A DNA stretch of 64,000 nucleotides from RU20A sp042610495 (GTDB lineage: Bacteria; Pseudomonadota; Alphaproteobacteria; Rhizobiales; Rhizobiaceae). Positions 15,885 to 26,119 of this stretch are shown here, in pieces (position 1 is the stretch's first letter; every line of letters begins with the position of its first letter). The stretch spans positions 1,488,001 through 1,552,000 of the forward strand of contig NZ_JBHGAP010000001.1 in assembly GCF_042610495.1 (NCBI RefSeq), given 5' to 3'. The notes under the pieces are model-generated. The model searched no databases. It had not been told where the DNA came from and worked only from the letters and a program-made list of their open reading frames with translations. The position numbers and the translations under genes are program-made.

Positions 15885-16582
15885 ATGGCTTTTCCGTTGA
15901 CCTGTTTTTCACGCACAAGGTGGACCAGTGCGCGCATATCGTCAAACAGCAGGTCTGGCCCGAGATCCGAAAGCACCGCGCGATGCCGGTCATTGCGGGA
16001 GTGGCCGGCGCCGGCAAATGCGAAGACCCGCATGCCCGCCGCCCGTGCCGCCACGATGCCGGCCGGACTGTCCTCGATGACGATGCAGTCGGAAGGCGCG
16101 ACACCCATGGCGCGGCTGGCATGAAGAAAGAGGTCGGGTGCCGGCTTGCCGTGCTCGACCATCGTCGCGCTGAAGATGTTCGGCTCGAACCGGTCGAGCA
16201 GGCCCGTGACGCCGAGCGACAGGCGAATGCGCTCCGGCTGACTCGAGGAAGCAACGCAATGCGGCACATCCAGCCCGTCGATTGCCTCGGCAATGCCCTC
16301 CACGGGCTGCAACTCCGCACGGAAACGATCGTAAAGCCGCGCCCGCATCGCCTCCAGCATCGCCTCGTCGGCGCGAAGGCCGAACTCATCATGGAGAATG
16401 GTGGTGATCGTCTTCATGCTGCGGCCGAGAAAGCGATGGGTCGCCTCCTCGGTCGTCATCTCGACACCCGCCTCGGAGAGAACGCTGAGCATCACGTCCA
16501 TGGAGATCGGCTCGCTGTCGACGAGCACGCCATCGCAATCGAAGATCACCAGCGCGGGCGGCGTCCAGTCCATGTCAGTCAC
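15881..16582 (-). CDS. HAD-family sugar-phosphate phosphatase/phosphoglucomutase-like
   Basis: A 233-residue HAD hydrolase, subfamily IA. Motif I is FDCDGVLVDSEP (nucleophile and acid Asp), motif II VASSSQ, motif III K in KPAPDLFLHA and motif IV EDSPAG. The cap region with HRFLGRSMKTI resembles beta-phosphoglucomutase-like and polyol-phosphate phosphatases. It is coupled to the FGGY kinase by an ATGA overlap. A role in clearing or interconverting sugar phosphates from polyol catabolism is inferred. Confidence 0.85.
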   Translation of the reverse strand: MTDMDWTPPALVIFDCDGVLVDSEPISMDVMLSVLSEAGVEMTTEEATHRFLGRSMKTITTILHDEFGLRADEAMLEAMRARLYDRFRAELQPVEGIAEAIDGLDVPHCVASSSQPERIRLSLGVTGLLDRFEPNIFSATMVEHGKPAPDLFLHASRAMGVAPSDCIVIEDSPAGIVAARAAGMRVFAFAGAGHSRNDRHRAVLSDLGPDLLFDDMRALVHLVREKQVNGKAI

Positions 16583-16615
16583 GTCTCCACGGTCGCTCGA
16601 AAGCCGCCGGCGGCC

Positions 16616-18100
16616 TCAGTCCGCCAGCCGTCCCTCGACATACAGTTTGAGCGTCTGGCGCGTGCCCTTCTCCCACAGGGTTGCGAGCGCATGGGCAAAG
16701 CGCCGACGGAAAAGATCCGAGCGGCCAACATCGCCGAAGATGTCGGAGAGCGCAAGGAAGGCATCCGGATCGGTTTTGGCTGCAAGAGCCGCCGCCTGAA
16801 GCCGCTCGGCGCTGGCATCGTTGAAGACGATCGCCTTGCCGCTGTCGGATGTGCCGGCGAAATAGCGGCACCACAGCGCCGACACCAGCGAAAGCCCGAC
16901 GACATCCTCGCCCCGCGCCAGCCGGTCGGCCGCCGACGGCAGGATGAATTTCGGCTGGCGGTTGGAGCCGTCCTGCGCAAGCCGCGGGATCGTGTCGCCG
17001 ATCTTGGGGTTCAGAAAGCGGGTCTCGATCAGCTTGAAGTAGTCATTGAGATCGGTGTCCGGCACCGGCGGCACGACGGCGATGATCTCGTCATGTTCGA
17101 GCTTGGCGAGGAAGGCGCGGATGTCGTCATCCTCCATCGCCTCATGCACGAAATGGATGTCGAGCAGCGAGGCCGGATAGGCGATCGCCGCATGGCCGCC
17201 GTTGAGGATACGGATCTTCATGTGCTCGTAGGGCGCCACGTCAGGCACGAACTGCACGCCGACCTTCTCGAGTGCGGGGCGACCGAGGGGGAAATTGTCT
17301 TCCAGCACCCACTGCTTGAATTCCTCGCAGAACACTGGCCAGGCATCGTCAATGCCATAGTCCGAAGCCGCAATCCCGATTTCGCGCTGGCCGGTCGCGG
17401 GCGTGATGCGGTCGACCATCCCGTTCGGGAAAGCGACATTCGCATCGATCCAGTCCGCGAAGCCAGCATCCGACAGCCGCGCCAGACCGGAGACGGCGGC
17501 ATGGGTGACCTCGCCATTGCCGGGAATGTTGTCGCAGGACATGACGGTAAAGGGCGCGACGCCGGCGGCCTTGCGGGCCTTCAGACCCGCGACGATCAGG
17601 CCGAACACCGTCTTCGGCGCATCGGGATTGGCACCATCAGCCGCGATCGCGGGATGGGCCGGATCGAAATGGCCCGACGCCGGATTGATGAAATAGCCGC
17701 CCTCGGTGATCGTCAGCGAGACGATGCGGATGGCCGGATCGGCAAGCCGCGCGATGATCGCGGCCGGATCGCCGGGCGTGACGAAATCGATCATGGCGCC
17801 GGTGACGCGTGCGCCGCTCTTGTTGTTGTCCTGCTCGACCACGGTCGTGAGGTAGTCCTGCGCCGCGAGCTTGTCCTTCATGGCCGCGTCGGAGGCCAGC
17901 ACGCCTGCACCCACGATCGCCCAGTCGTGGTCGAGGCCGAGATTGAAGAGATCGTCCAGATAGACCGCCTGATGGGCGCGGTGGAAGTTGCCGACGCCGA
18001 AATGCAGGATGCCGGCCGAAAGCTGGTCGCGCCTGTAGGCGGGCACCGTCGCCGTCTTGCTGATGGCATCGAGCGTGCCGAGCGAAAGTCTGGTCGTCAT
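16616..18100 (-). CDS. mtlK: Mannitol 2-dehydrogenase family polyol dehydrogenase
   Basis: A 494-residue long-chain dehydrogenase. It has ILHFGVGNFHRAHQAVYLDD near the start, the cofactor region AIVGAGVLASDAA, SCDNIPGNG in the middle, and KIRILNGGHAAIAYPASLLD with the conserved K-x5-GG-H catalytic block (given in part). It oxidises D-mannitol (often also arabitol or sorbitol) to the 2-ketose with NAD. GAGGATGAG before the ATG at 18100 sets the start. It follows smoS after a 132-bp gap that holds an ATGCGC-AACA-GCGCAT dyad (18214-18229). Confidence 0.92.
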   Translation of the reverse strand: MTTRLSLGTLDAISKTATVPAYRRDQLSAGILHFGVGNFHRAHQAVYLDDLFNLGLDHDWAIVGAGVLASDAAMKDKLAAQDYLTTVVEQDNNKSGARVTGAMIDFVTPGDPAAIIARLADPAIRIVSLTITEGGYFINPASGHFDPAHPAIAADGANPDAPKTVFGLIVAGLKARKAAGVAPFTVMSCDNIPGNGEVTHAAVSGLARLSDAGFADWIDANVAFPNGMVDRITPATGQREIGIAASDYGIDDAWPVFCEEFKQWVLEDNFPLGRPALEKVGVQFVPDVAPYEHMKIRILNGGHAAIAYPASLLDIHFVHEAMEDDDIRAFLAKLEHDEIIAVVPPVPDTDLNDYFKLIETRFLNPKIGDTIPRLAQDGSNRQPKFILPSAADRLARGEDVVGLSLVSALWCRYFAGTSDSGKAIVFNDASAERLQAAALAAKTDPDAFLALSDIFGDVGRSDLFRRRFAHALATLWEKGTRQTLKLYVEGRLAD

Positions 18101-18232
18101 GGTCTCATCCTCACAAGCGGTCGTCCGCCGATAACGGTCTGTAGAGCCGCGCCCCTGCCTTGCGCGCGGCCCGGGAAAGGAAACGGACATCGTTGCCTTT
18201 CCATACAAATGTCATGCGCAACAGCGCATATA

Positions 18233-19002
18233 TCAGCTCATCCAGTTGCCGCCATCGACATTGTAGGTCTGGGCGACGATGTAGTCGGCCTCACTGGAGG
18301 CGAGGAACACGGCCATGCCGGCCAAGTCTTCCGGCGTGCCCATGCGCCCGAGCGGCACGGCCTCGCCGACGAGGCGCTTCTTTTCGCCGAGCGGCCGGTT
18401 CTCGTACTTGGCAAACAGCGCGTCCACCTCGTCCCACATCTCGCTGCCCACCACGCCTGGCGCGATGCCGTTGACGCGAATGCCGTGCTTGATGAGATCG
18501 AGGCCGGCCGACTGGGTCAGCGAAATGACGGCAGCCTTGGAGGCGCAGTAGACGCCGACCAGCGCCTCGCCGCGACGGCCGGCCTGGCTCGCCATGTTGA
18601 TGATCTTGCCGCCGCGGCCCTGCGCGATCATCTGCTTGGCGACCGCCTGCAGCGTGAACAGCGTGCCGGCGACATTGATGTCGAAGATCCGCTGGTAGCT
18701 CTTGCGGGTGATCTCGACGATCGGCGCCAGATCGAAGATCGCGGCATTGTTGACGAGGATGTCGATACCGCCGGCCCTTTCGACGCACGCCGAAACGGCC
18801 GCATCGATGGACTCCTGGTTCGAGACGTCGATCTTCACCGCATAGGCCTGCGGGCCGAGATCGGCTGCCGTGGCGCTGGCGCGTTCCATGTCGATATCGG
18901 CGACCGCAACGGTCGCACCCTCGCGCACATAGGCTTCGGCAAACGCCCGGCCGATGCCGCGCGCAGCACCCGTGATGATGGCGCTCTTGCCGTCCAGTCT
19001 CT

Positions 19003-19006
<4 letters not shown>
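18233..19006 (-). CDS. smoS: Sorbitol dehydrogenase SmoS (SDR family)
   Basis: A 257-residue classical short-chain dehydrogenase. The cofactor loop is GAARGIGRAFAEAY (about 12-25), D60-V type cofactor end, NNAA at about 88-91, and the catalytic S-Y-x3-K with VYCASKAA. The C-terminus YNVDGGNWMS is that of sorbitol/galactitol dehydrogenases. It converts D-sorbitol to D-fructose. It overlaps smoK by four bases, so the transporter and enzyme are coupled. Confidence 0.92.
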
Positions 19007-20004
<998 letters not shown>

Positions 20005-20032
20005 ATGCCCGCTCCCCGCGGTAAGACGTGTT

Positions 20033-20857
20033 TTACTTGACGGCGCCGAAGGTCAGGCCGCGGACCAGCTGCTTCTGGCTGAACCAGCCCATGATGAGGA
20101 TCGGCGCGATGGCGAGCGTCGATGCAGCCGAAAGCTTCGCCCAGAACAGCCCCTGAGGACTGGAGAAGGACGCGATGAAAGCCGTCAGTGGCGCAGCATT
20201 GGTGGTCGTCAGACGGATGGTCCAGAAGGCCTCGTTCCAGGCGAGAATGATGTTGAGCAGCATGGTCGAGGCAATGCCCGGCACCGCCATCGGCGTCAGC
20301 ACGTAGACGATCTCGCCCCAGAGCGAGGCGCCGTCCATGCGGGCCGCTTCCAGGATCTCGCCCGGAATTTCGCGAAAATACGTGTAGAGCATCCACACCA
20401 CGATCGGCAGGTTGATCATGGTCAGCATGGCGATGAGGCCGATGCGGGTGTCGAGCAGGCCGAAATCGCGGAACATCAGGTAGAACGGCACCAGCACCGC
20501 CACCGCCGGCATCATCTTGGTGGAGAGCATCCACATCAGGATGTCCTTGGTGCGCTTCGTCGGCGAAAAGGCCATGGCCCAGGCCGAGGGCACCGCGATC
20601 AGAAGCGCCAGCAGCGTGGAGCCGAGCGACAGCACCACCGAGTTCATGAAGGGCTTGAAGTAGTCCTTCTGCGTCTGGACGGTGACATAGTTCTCCAGCG
20701 TGAAGGACGGGATCAGGTGGAAGCCCGAGATGGCCTCGCCTTCGGTCTTGATGGAGGTGATGACCGTGTAGAGGATCGGGAAGAAGATCACGAGCGCGAC
20801 AGCCCAGGCGGCGATCGTGGCGGCGAACTTGCGGCGGGTGGAAACGGCGCGGGCCAT
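20033..20857 (-). CDS. smoG: Polyol ABC transporter permease SmoG
   Basis: A 274-residue MalG-type permease with six membrane segments. The EAA loop is EAARMDGASLWGEIVYVLTP and the protein ends GLTFGAVK, as is usual for sorbitol/mannitol systems. It starts 11 bases after smoF. Confidence 0.92.
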   Translation of the reverse strand: MARAVSTRRKFAATIAAWAVALVIFFPILYTVITSIKTEGEAISGFHLIPSFTLENYVTVQTQKDYFKPFMNSVVLSLGSTLLALLIAVPSAWAMAFSPTKRTKDILMWMLSTKMMPAVAVLVPFYLMFRDFGLLDTRIGLIAMLTMINLPIVVWMLYTYFREIPGEILEAARMDGASLWGEIVYVLTPMAVPGIASTMLLNIILAWNEAFWTIRLTTTNAAPLTAFIASFSSPQGLFWAKLSAASTLAIAPILIMGWFSQKQLVRGLTFGAVK

Positions 20858-20868
20858 CTTTTGCTCCC

Positions 20869-21741
20869 TTAGCGATCGAGGTTCTTGCCGACGGCGCGCA
20901 TCAGGAAGAAGGCGACGATATTGGCGAGGATGACGGCGATGATACCGCCGGCCGAGGCGCCGCCGACGTCGTAGCCGAGAAGCGCGGTGCGATAGATGAG
21001 GAAGGCGAGATTGGTCGAGGCATAGCCCGGCCCGCCATTGGTGGTGACGAGGATTTCCGCGTAGACGCCAAGCAGGAAGATCGTCTGGATGAGGATGACG
21101 ACCGTCATGGCGCGCGCCAGATGCGGCAGCGTCAGGTAGATGAAGCGCGACACGAAGCCCGCACCGTCCATCTCGGCCGCTTCCTTCTGCTCGCCGTCGA
21201 GGGACTGCAGCGCGGTCAGCAGGATGAGCGTCGCAAACGGCAGCCACTGCCAGGCGACGATGATGACGATGGCAAGCAGCGGATATTGCGCGAACCAGTC
21301 CACCGGCTGGAAGCCGAGGGAACGGTTGATGTCGGCCAGCACGCCGTATTCCGGATGCATGATCATGTTCTTCCAGATCAGCGCCGCCACCGGCGGCATG
21401 ACGAAGAAGGGCGAGATGATCATGATGCGCACGATGCCCTGCCCGAACATCGGCTGGTCGAGCAGAAGCGCGATCGCCGTGCCGCCCACGACGGTGATGA
21501 GAAGCACGCCGCCGACAATGACCAGCGTGTTCCAGATCGACTGGAAGAAGGCCGGGTCGGTGTAGAAATACTGATAATTGAAGAGCCCGGTGAAGCTCAC
21601 ATTGGCGGGATTGAGGAGATTGTAGTTCTGGAACGAGAACCACAGCGTCATCGCCAGCGGCACGATCATCCAGATGAGAAGCAGGACGACGGACGGCGCC
21701 ATCATGGCTCGGGCCAGTCCCTGCGTGTTGCGGGTCGACAT
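20869..21741 (-). CDS. smoF: Polyol ABC transporter permease SmoF
   Basis: A 290-residue MalF-type permease with six membrane segments. The EAA loop is EAAEMDGAGFVSRFIYLTLP. The ATG at 21741 follows GGGAGGAGA and gives the family length; an upstream in-frame ATG would run into the palindromic repeat and is rejected. A 362-bp gap with a 30-bp inverted repeat separates it from smoE. Confidence 0.92.
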   Translation of the reverse strand: MSTRNTQGLARAMMAPSVVLLLIWMIVPLAMTLWFSFQNYNLLNPANVSFTGLFNYQYFYTDPAFFQSIWNTLVIVGGVLLITVVGGTAIALLLDQPMFGQGIVRIMIISPFFVMPPVAALIWKNMIMHPEYGVLADINRSLGFQPVDWFAQYPLLAIVIIVAWQWLPFATLILLTALQSLDGEQKEAAEMDGAGFVSRFIYLTLPHLARAMTVVILIQTIFLLGVYAEILVTTNGGPGYASTNLAFLIYRTALLGYDVGGASAGGIIAVILANIVAFFLMRAVGKNLDR

Positions 21742-21833
21742 GATGAAATCTCCTCCCCCGTGAAGCGCCCCGCTGCCATCTGTGCGGGGAGGCCTTCCGC
21801 ATAACGTTCCTGTAAGGCCGAACATCTCCTCGA

Positions 21834-21921
21834 CGTCATCCTCGGGCTTGACCCGAGGATCCACTTTTTCAAGCGCTTACGGGTGTGGCCATGGATCCTC
21901 GGGTCAAGCCCGAGGATGACG
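21834..21921. repeat. Palindromic intergenic repeat (30-bp inverted arms)
   Basis: Arms 21834-21863 and 21892-21921 are perfect 30-bp reverse complements with a 28-bp centre; each arm begins CGTCATCCTCGGGCTTGACC and its complement. It sits in the smoE-smoF gap (21742-22103), which holds no gene. The sequence resembles the RIME-type palindromes spread through rhizobial genomes. In RNA it would form a very stable stem, which may separate high smoE expression from the permease genes. Confidence 0.85.
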
Positions 21922-22103
21922 GATGGTAGATTTCGCCTGTATTCCAAGATGCTCAGGCGCATCTTGAGGTTCGACTCTGGCGTCGCGCAACCCTGTCCGC
22001 CTGGCGGAATGCCCTGCGGAAGGACCGGCCTCCCCCTTGCGGAAGAGGCCGGCTTGGCTGGTCCGGCTGCTGCCGGGCGAGCCGTCCTTTGGAGCTTGAT
22101 GGC

Positions 22104-23417
22104 TTACTTGATGTAGCCGGCGCGGGTCATTTCGCGCTCGGTCACCTGCTGGGCCTGGGCGAGCGCATCATCCACGCTCGACTGTCCCGCAAGGGCGGCC
22201 GAGAAGAGCTGGCCGACGGTCGTGCCAAGGCTCTGGAACTCCGGAATGGCCACGAACTGCACGCCGACATAGGGCACCGGCTTTACCGTCGGCTTCTTCG
22301 GGTCGGCGGCGTTGATGGAGTCGATGGTCATCTTCGCAAAAGGCGCTGCCTTCTGGTATTCCGGATTTTCATAGAGCGAGGTGCGCGTGCCCGGAGGAAC
22401 GTTTGCCCAGCCTTCCTTGGACGCGACGAGCTCGGCATAGGCCTTGCTGGTTGCCCAGGAGATGAACTTCTCGGCAGAAGCAGACTTCTGCGAGCCGGCG
22501 GGAACCGCAAGGCTCCAGGCCCACAGCCAGTTGCCGCGCTTGCCAAGACCGGTATCCGGAGCGAGCGCGAAGCCCACCTTGTCGGCAACCGTCGAGTCCT
22601 TCGGGTTGGTCACGAAGGACGCCGCCACGGTGGCGTCGATCCACATGCCGCACTTGCCCTGCTGGAAGAGCGCCAGATTTTCGTTGAAGCCGTTCGAGGA
22701 AGCACCCTGCGGGCCGGCGTCGTTCATCAGCTTGACGTAGAAATCGAGCGTGTTCTTCCATTCCGGCTGGTCGAACTGCGGCTTCCAGTTTTCGTCGAAC
22801 CAGCGGGCGCCGAACGCATTTGCCGTTGCCGTCAGGAAGGCCATGTTCTCGCCCCAGCCGGCCTTGCCGCGCAAGCAGATGCCGTTGATGCCGGCATTGC
22901 GGTCGGTCATCTTGCGGGCGGCGTCGGCGATGAAGTCCCAGGTGGGCGCGTCGGGCATGGTGAGCCCGGCCTTCTCCATCAGGTCCTTGCGGTACATGAC
23001 GAAGGAGCTTTCACCGTAGAAGGGCGCGGCATAGAGCTTGCCGTCTTCGCCGGTCAGGCCCGAACGGATGGCCGGCAGCAGGTCGTCGACGTCATAGTCG
23101 GCGCCGAGATTGTCGAGCGGCAGAAGCCAGCCCTGCTTGGCCCAGATCGGAACCTCGTAGGTGCCGATCGTCATGATGTCGTACTGGCCACCCTTGGTGG
23201 CGATGTCGGTGGTGACGCGCTCGCGGAGCACGTTTTCTTCCAGCGTGACCCACTCGATCTGGATGTCGGGGTTCTTCGCGGTGAATTCGGACGTCAGTCC
23301 TTGCATGCGAACCATGTCGCCATTGTTCACGGTCGCAATCGTCAAGGTTTCAGCATGGGCAAGGCCGCACAGTACAACAGCCGAGCAGGTGCCCAGCAAC
23401 ACAGCTTTCAAATTCAT
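22104..23417 (-). CDS. smoE: Polyol ABC transporter substrate-binding protein SmoE
   Basis: A 437-residue extracellular solute-binding protein, family 1. The ATG at 23417 follows GGAAGA and gives a signal peptide of about 22 residues ending AHAE. The text ETLTIATVNNGDMVRMQGLT and GICLRGKAGWGENMAF is typical of sorbitol/mannitol binders. It delivers polyols to SmoFG and is the first structural gene after smoC. Confidence 0.93.
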   Translation of the reverse strand: MNLKAVLLGTCSAVVLCGLAHAETLTIATVNNGDMVRMQGLTSEFTAKNPDIQIEWVTLEENVLRERVTTDIATKGGQYDIMTIGTYEVPIWAKQGWLLPLDNLGADYDVDDLLPAIRSGLTGEDGKLYAAPFYGESSFVMYRKDLMEKAGLTMPDAPTWDFIADAARKMTDRNAGINGICLRGKAGWGENMAFLTATANAFGARWFDENWKPQFDQPEWKNTLDFYVKLMNDAGPQGASSNGFNENLALFQQGKCGMWIDATVAASFVTNPKDSTVADKVGFALAPDTGLGKRGNWLWAWSLAVPAGSQKSASAEKFISWATSKAYAELVASKEGWANVPPGTRTSLYENPEYQKAAPFAKMTIDSINAADPKKPTVKPVPYVGVQFVAIPEFQSLGTTVGQLFSAALAGQSSVDDALAQAQQVTEREMTRAGYIK

Positions 23418-23440
23418 GGTCTTCCTCCCAGAAGCAAGAG

Positions 23441-23469
23441 TGAGCATTTGCTTCGCTCGTGAGCAATTA
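23441..23469. promoter_or_regulatory. Tandem TGAGCA half-sites upstream of smoE, probable SmoC operator
   Basis: TGAGCATTTG (23441-23450) and TGAGCAATTA (23460-23469) are direct repeats 19 bp apart, 24 bases upstream of smoE. SorC/DeoR-type sugar regulators commonly bind such repeated half-sites. Confidence 0.5.
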
Positions 23470-23585
23470 CCCACAAATTGCCGCGAACTGTCAACAGCAA
23501 TCGTCGCTGCACTGCCGAAGGACAATGTCTCGTCATTGTTTGGAAAGAGAAATTTCTGATTACCGGCGACGGCCGCGCCTGTGGA

Positions 23586-24539
23586 TCAGGCGCCGAGAAT
23601 CGCCCGCGCCGTCGCCTCATCCGTGATGATGCCGTTGACGACACGACCCTTGAGCGCGGCGGCAAGGGCCGGGAGCTTGCGCGGCCCCATGGCAATCCCG
23701 ATCACCGAGGCACTGTCGCGGGACGGCAGCGGCACGGACGCGACCCGCTCGTTGGCGCCGCGCTCGATCAGCCGTCCCTCACCGTCGAACATCCAGCCGC
23801 AGATCTCCCCGCAGGCCCCTTCCGCGATGAGGCGCATCATCTCCTCGCGCTCCAGGAAGCCGTCCAGCACCAGCGGCGCCTCCGGCCCGAGTTCGCCGAC
23901 GCCCACGAAGGCGACATCCGCCGCCCGCCCCAGCTCCAGCGCCGACTGCACCAGCTGCTGCTTGTGGAGAATGTCGCGCTCTTCCGGCGTGGAGGCGAGC
24001 ACCGGCAGCGGCATGGGAAAATGCCGCGCCTTCACCGCATCCGCCATGGAGAAGATGACATTGTAATAGGCCGCCGACCCGTCCCGGCCGATATTGCCGG
24101 TGAGCGAGACGATGCGGTGCTGCGGGCATTCCATCGGCGCCAGCTGGTCGACAGCGGCCTTCAGGGTCCGCCCCGTGCCGAGCGCCATGATGATCGGCCG
24201 TTCCGTCTTCAGCCAGCGGCTGATCTCTTCCGCCGCGGCCTCTGCAATGCCGATCGTGGTGGAGGAGGACTGCCGGTCGCTCGGCACCACCTCGACATGG
24301 CCGAGATCGAACCGCGCCTTCAGCGCCGCCGCAAGCTCCAGACAGGCCGCGATCGGGTGATCGAGGCGCACCTTGATCAACCGCTCCGACATGGCGAGCG
24401 ACACCAGCCGCTGTGCCGACTGGCGGGAAATGCCCATCTGGCTGGCGATCTCGTCCTGCGTGCGGCCCGCGACATAATAGAGCCAGCCCGCGCGGGCGGC
24501 ATCATCCAGTTTCGTCGTGCTTTCGGGTCGTCGGGCCAT
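23586..24539 (-). CDS. smoC: SorC/DeoR-family polyol-responsive regulator
   Basis: A 317-residue regulator with an N-terminal helix-turn-helix (about 27-50, TQDEIASQMGISRQSAQRLV) and a C-terminal sugar-binding domain with GTGRTLKAAVDQL and GVGELGPEAP. It lies immediately upstream of smoE on the same strand, the place of smoC in rhizobial polyol loci. It probably controls smoEFGK-smoS-mtlK in response to a polyol or its phosphate. The symbol rests on synteny. Confidence 0.85.
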   Translation of the reverse strand: MARRPESTTKLDDAARAGWLYYVAGRTQDEIASQMGISRQSAQRLVSLAMSERLIKVRLDHPIAACLELAAALKARFDLGHVEVVPSDRQSSSTTIGIAEAAAEEISRWLKTERPIIMALGTGRTLKAAVDQLAPMECPQHRIVSLTGNIGRDGSAAYYNVIFSMADAVKARHFPMPLPVLASTPEERDILHKQQLVQSALELGRAADVAFVGVGELGPEAPLVLDGFLEREEMMRLIAEGACGEICGWMFDGEGRLIERGANERVASVPLPSRDSASVIGIAMGPRKLPALAAALKGRVVNGIITDEATARAILGA

Positions 24540-24664
24540 CGGCTTTCCTCACATCCGACTTTGCTGCCATTTTTTTCCGCATGCTGTCAAACCACCTGCA
24601 AAAGGGAGTAGCAGAAATGAAAAATAGCGCGTGATTTCAAGGAATTGAGAAAAGGCCCGAACCA

Positions 24665-24689
24665 ATATTTTACCGTTTGATAAAAATAT
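24665..24689. promoter_or_regulatory. AT-rich dyad before preT, possible RutR site
   Basis: ATATTTTA-CCGTTTGA-TAAAAATAT is an 8-9 bp dyad 49 bases before preT. The inner TTTACCGTTTGATAAA resembles the better RutR-like box at 30345-30360 at one half only. It may serve preT or the divergent smoC. Confidence 0.4.
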
Positions 24690-24737
24690 TTTCCGTGTTA
24701 CCGTTTCGACATCCTGAGACAACATTGGGAGCCGATA

Positions 24738-26099
24738 ATGGGAACGAACCAGACTGGGATTGCGGCGGGGCGCCTCGCGCCGGCCGATTACGCGGCGAAT
24801 TTCGCCGATCTCCATCCGCCGCTCGACCGGCATGAGGCACTGGTTGCCTCCGACCGCTGCTATTTCTGCCACGACGCGCCGTGCATGACGGCCTGTCCGA
24901 CCGCAATCGACATTCCGCTCTTCATCCGCCAGATCTCGACCGGCAATCCGATCGGCTCGGCCAAGACGATCTTCGACCAGAACATTTTGGGCGGCATGTG
25001 CGCCCGCGTCTGTCCCACCGAAACGCTGTGCGAGCAGGCCTGCGTGCGCAACACCGCGGAGGAGCGCCCGGTCGAGATCGGCCGTCTGCAGCGCTACGCG
25101 ACGGACGCGGCCATGGCCGCCGGAATGCAGTTCTACAGCCGCGCCGCCGCCACGGGCAAGACGATCGCCGTCGTCGGCGCCGGCCCGGCCGGGCTTGCCT
25201 GCGCCCACCGTCTTGCTCTCAACGGCCATGACGTCGTCATCTACGACGCGCGCCCCAAGCCCGGCGGCCTCAACGAATACGGCATCGCCGCCTACAAGGC
25301 GCCCGGCGATTTCGCCCAGGCCGAAGTCGATTACGTGCTGGCCATTGGCGGCATCGAGGTCGTCAACGGCAAGGCGCTCGGCCGCGATTTCACGCTCGCC
25401 GATCTCTCGGCCCGCTACGACGCCGTCTTTCTCGGCTTCGGCCTTGCCGGCGTCAACACGCTGGGGGTCGCAGGCGAAACGCTCGAAGGCGTCGAGGATG
25501 CCGTCGATTTCATCGAGCGGCTGCGCAGCGCCGACGACAAGGCGACCATTCCCGTCGGCCGGCGCGTCGTCGTGATCGGCGGCGGCATGACCGCCATCGA
25601 CGCGGCCGTGCAGGCCAAGCTGCTCGGCGCGGAGGAAGTGACGATCTGCTACCGCCGCGGCAAGGAGCAGATGAACGCTTCCGTCTACGAACAGGAGCTC
25701 GCGGCCTCCAAGGGCGTCTTCATCCGCCACTGGCTGGCCCCGAAGCAGATCATCGAGAAGGACGGCAAGGTCGCCGGCATCGAGGTGGAATATACCGCGC
25801 TCGTCGATGGCCGCCTTTCCGGCACCGGCGAGACCGGCGCGATTGCCGCCGACCAGATCCTCGTCGCCATCGGCCAGAGGCTCGACAATCCCGCGCTCGA
25901 CGGCCTTGCGCTCCAGGGCGGCAAGATCGCCGTGGACGGCGAAGGCCGCACCTCCCTTTCCGGTGTGTGGGCCGGCGGCGACTGTGCCTTCGGCGGCCAG
26001 GACCTGACGGTCTCGGGCGTCGCCATGGGTCGCGATGCGGCCGAAAGCATCAACCGGGCCCTGATGAGCGCCGCAGCGCCCGTCACGGCCGTGGCCTGA
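24738..26099 (+). CDS. preT: Dihydropyrimidine dehydrogenase subunit PreT (NAD(P)H-binding)
   Basis: A 453-residue flavoprotein. The N-terminal Fe-S helical domain has Cys at C41, C44, C49 and C53 and a second group in CARVCPTETLCEQACV. An FAD-binding loop follows (VVGAGPAGLACAHRLA) and then an NAD(P)-binding loop (VVIGGGMTAIDAAVQA). It passes electrons from NAD(P)H to PreA for reduction of uracil or thymine. It starts 20 bases before preA's operon partner and both genes share a promoter at about 24.67 kb. Confidence 0.93.
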   Translation: MGTNQTGIAAGRLAPADYAANFADLHPPLDRHEALVASDRCYFCHDAPCMTACPTAIDIPLFIRQISTGNPIGSAKTIFDQNILGGMCARVCPTETLCEQACVRNTAEERPVEIGRLQRYATDAAMAAGMQFYSRAAATGKTIAVVGAGPAGLACAHRLALNGHDVVIYDARPKPGGLNEYGIAAYKAPGDFAQAEVDYVLAIGGIEVVNGKALGRDFTLADLSARYDAVFLGFGLAGVNTLGVAGETLEGVEDAVDFIERLRSADDKATIPVGRRVVVIGGGMTAIDAAVQAKLLGAEEVTICYRRGKEQMNASVYEQELAASKGVFIRHWLAPKQIIEKDGKVAGIEVEYTALVDGRLSGTGETGAIAADQILVAIGQRLDNPALDGLALQGGKIAVDGEGRTSLSGVWAGGDCAFGGQDLTVSGVAMGRDAAESINRALMSAAAPVTAVA

Positions 26100-26119
26100 G
26101 AGCGGGGGAGGATTGAATT

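Noticed and set aside
18214..18229. ATGCGC-AACA-GCGCAT dyad between smoS and mtlK
   Set aside because: Too short and lacks a T tract; noted within mtlK but not counted as a terminator or operator.
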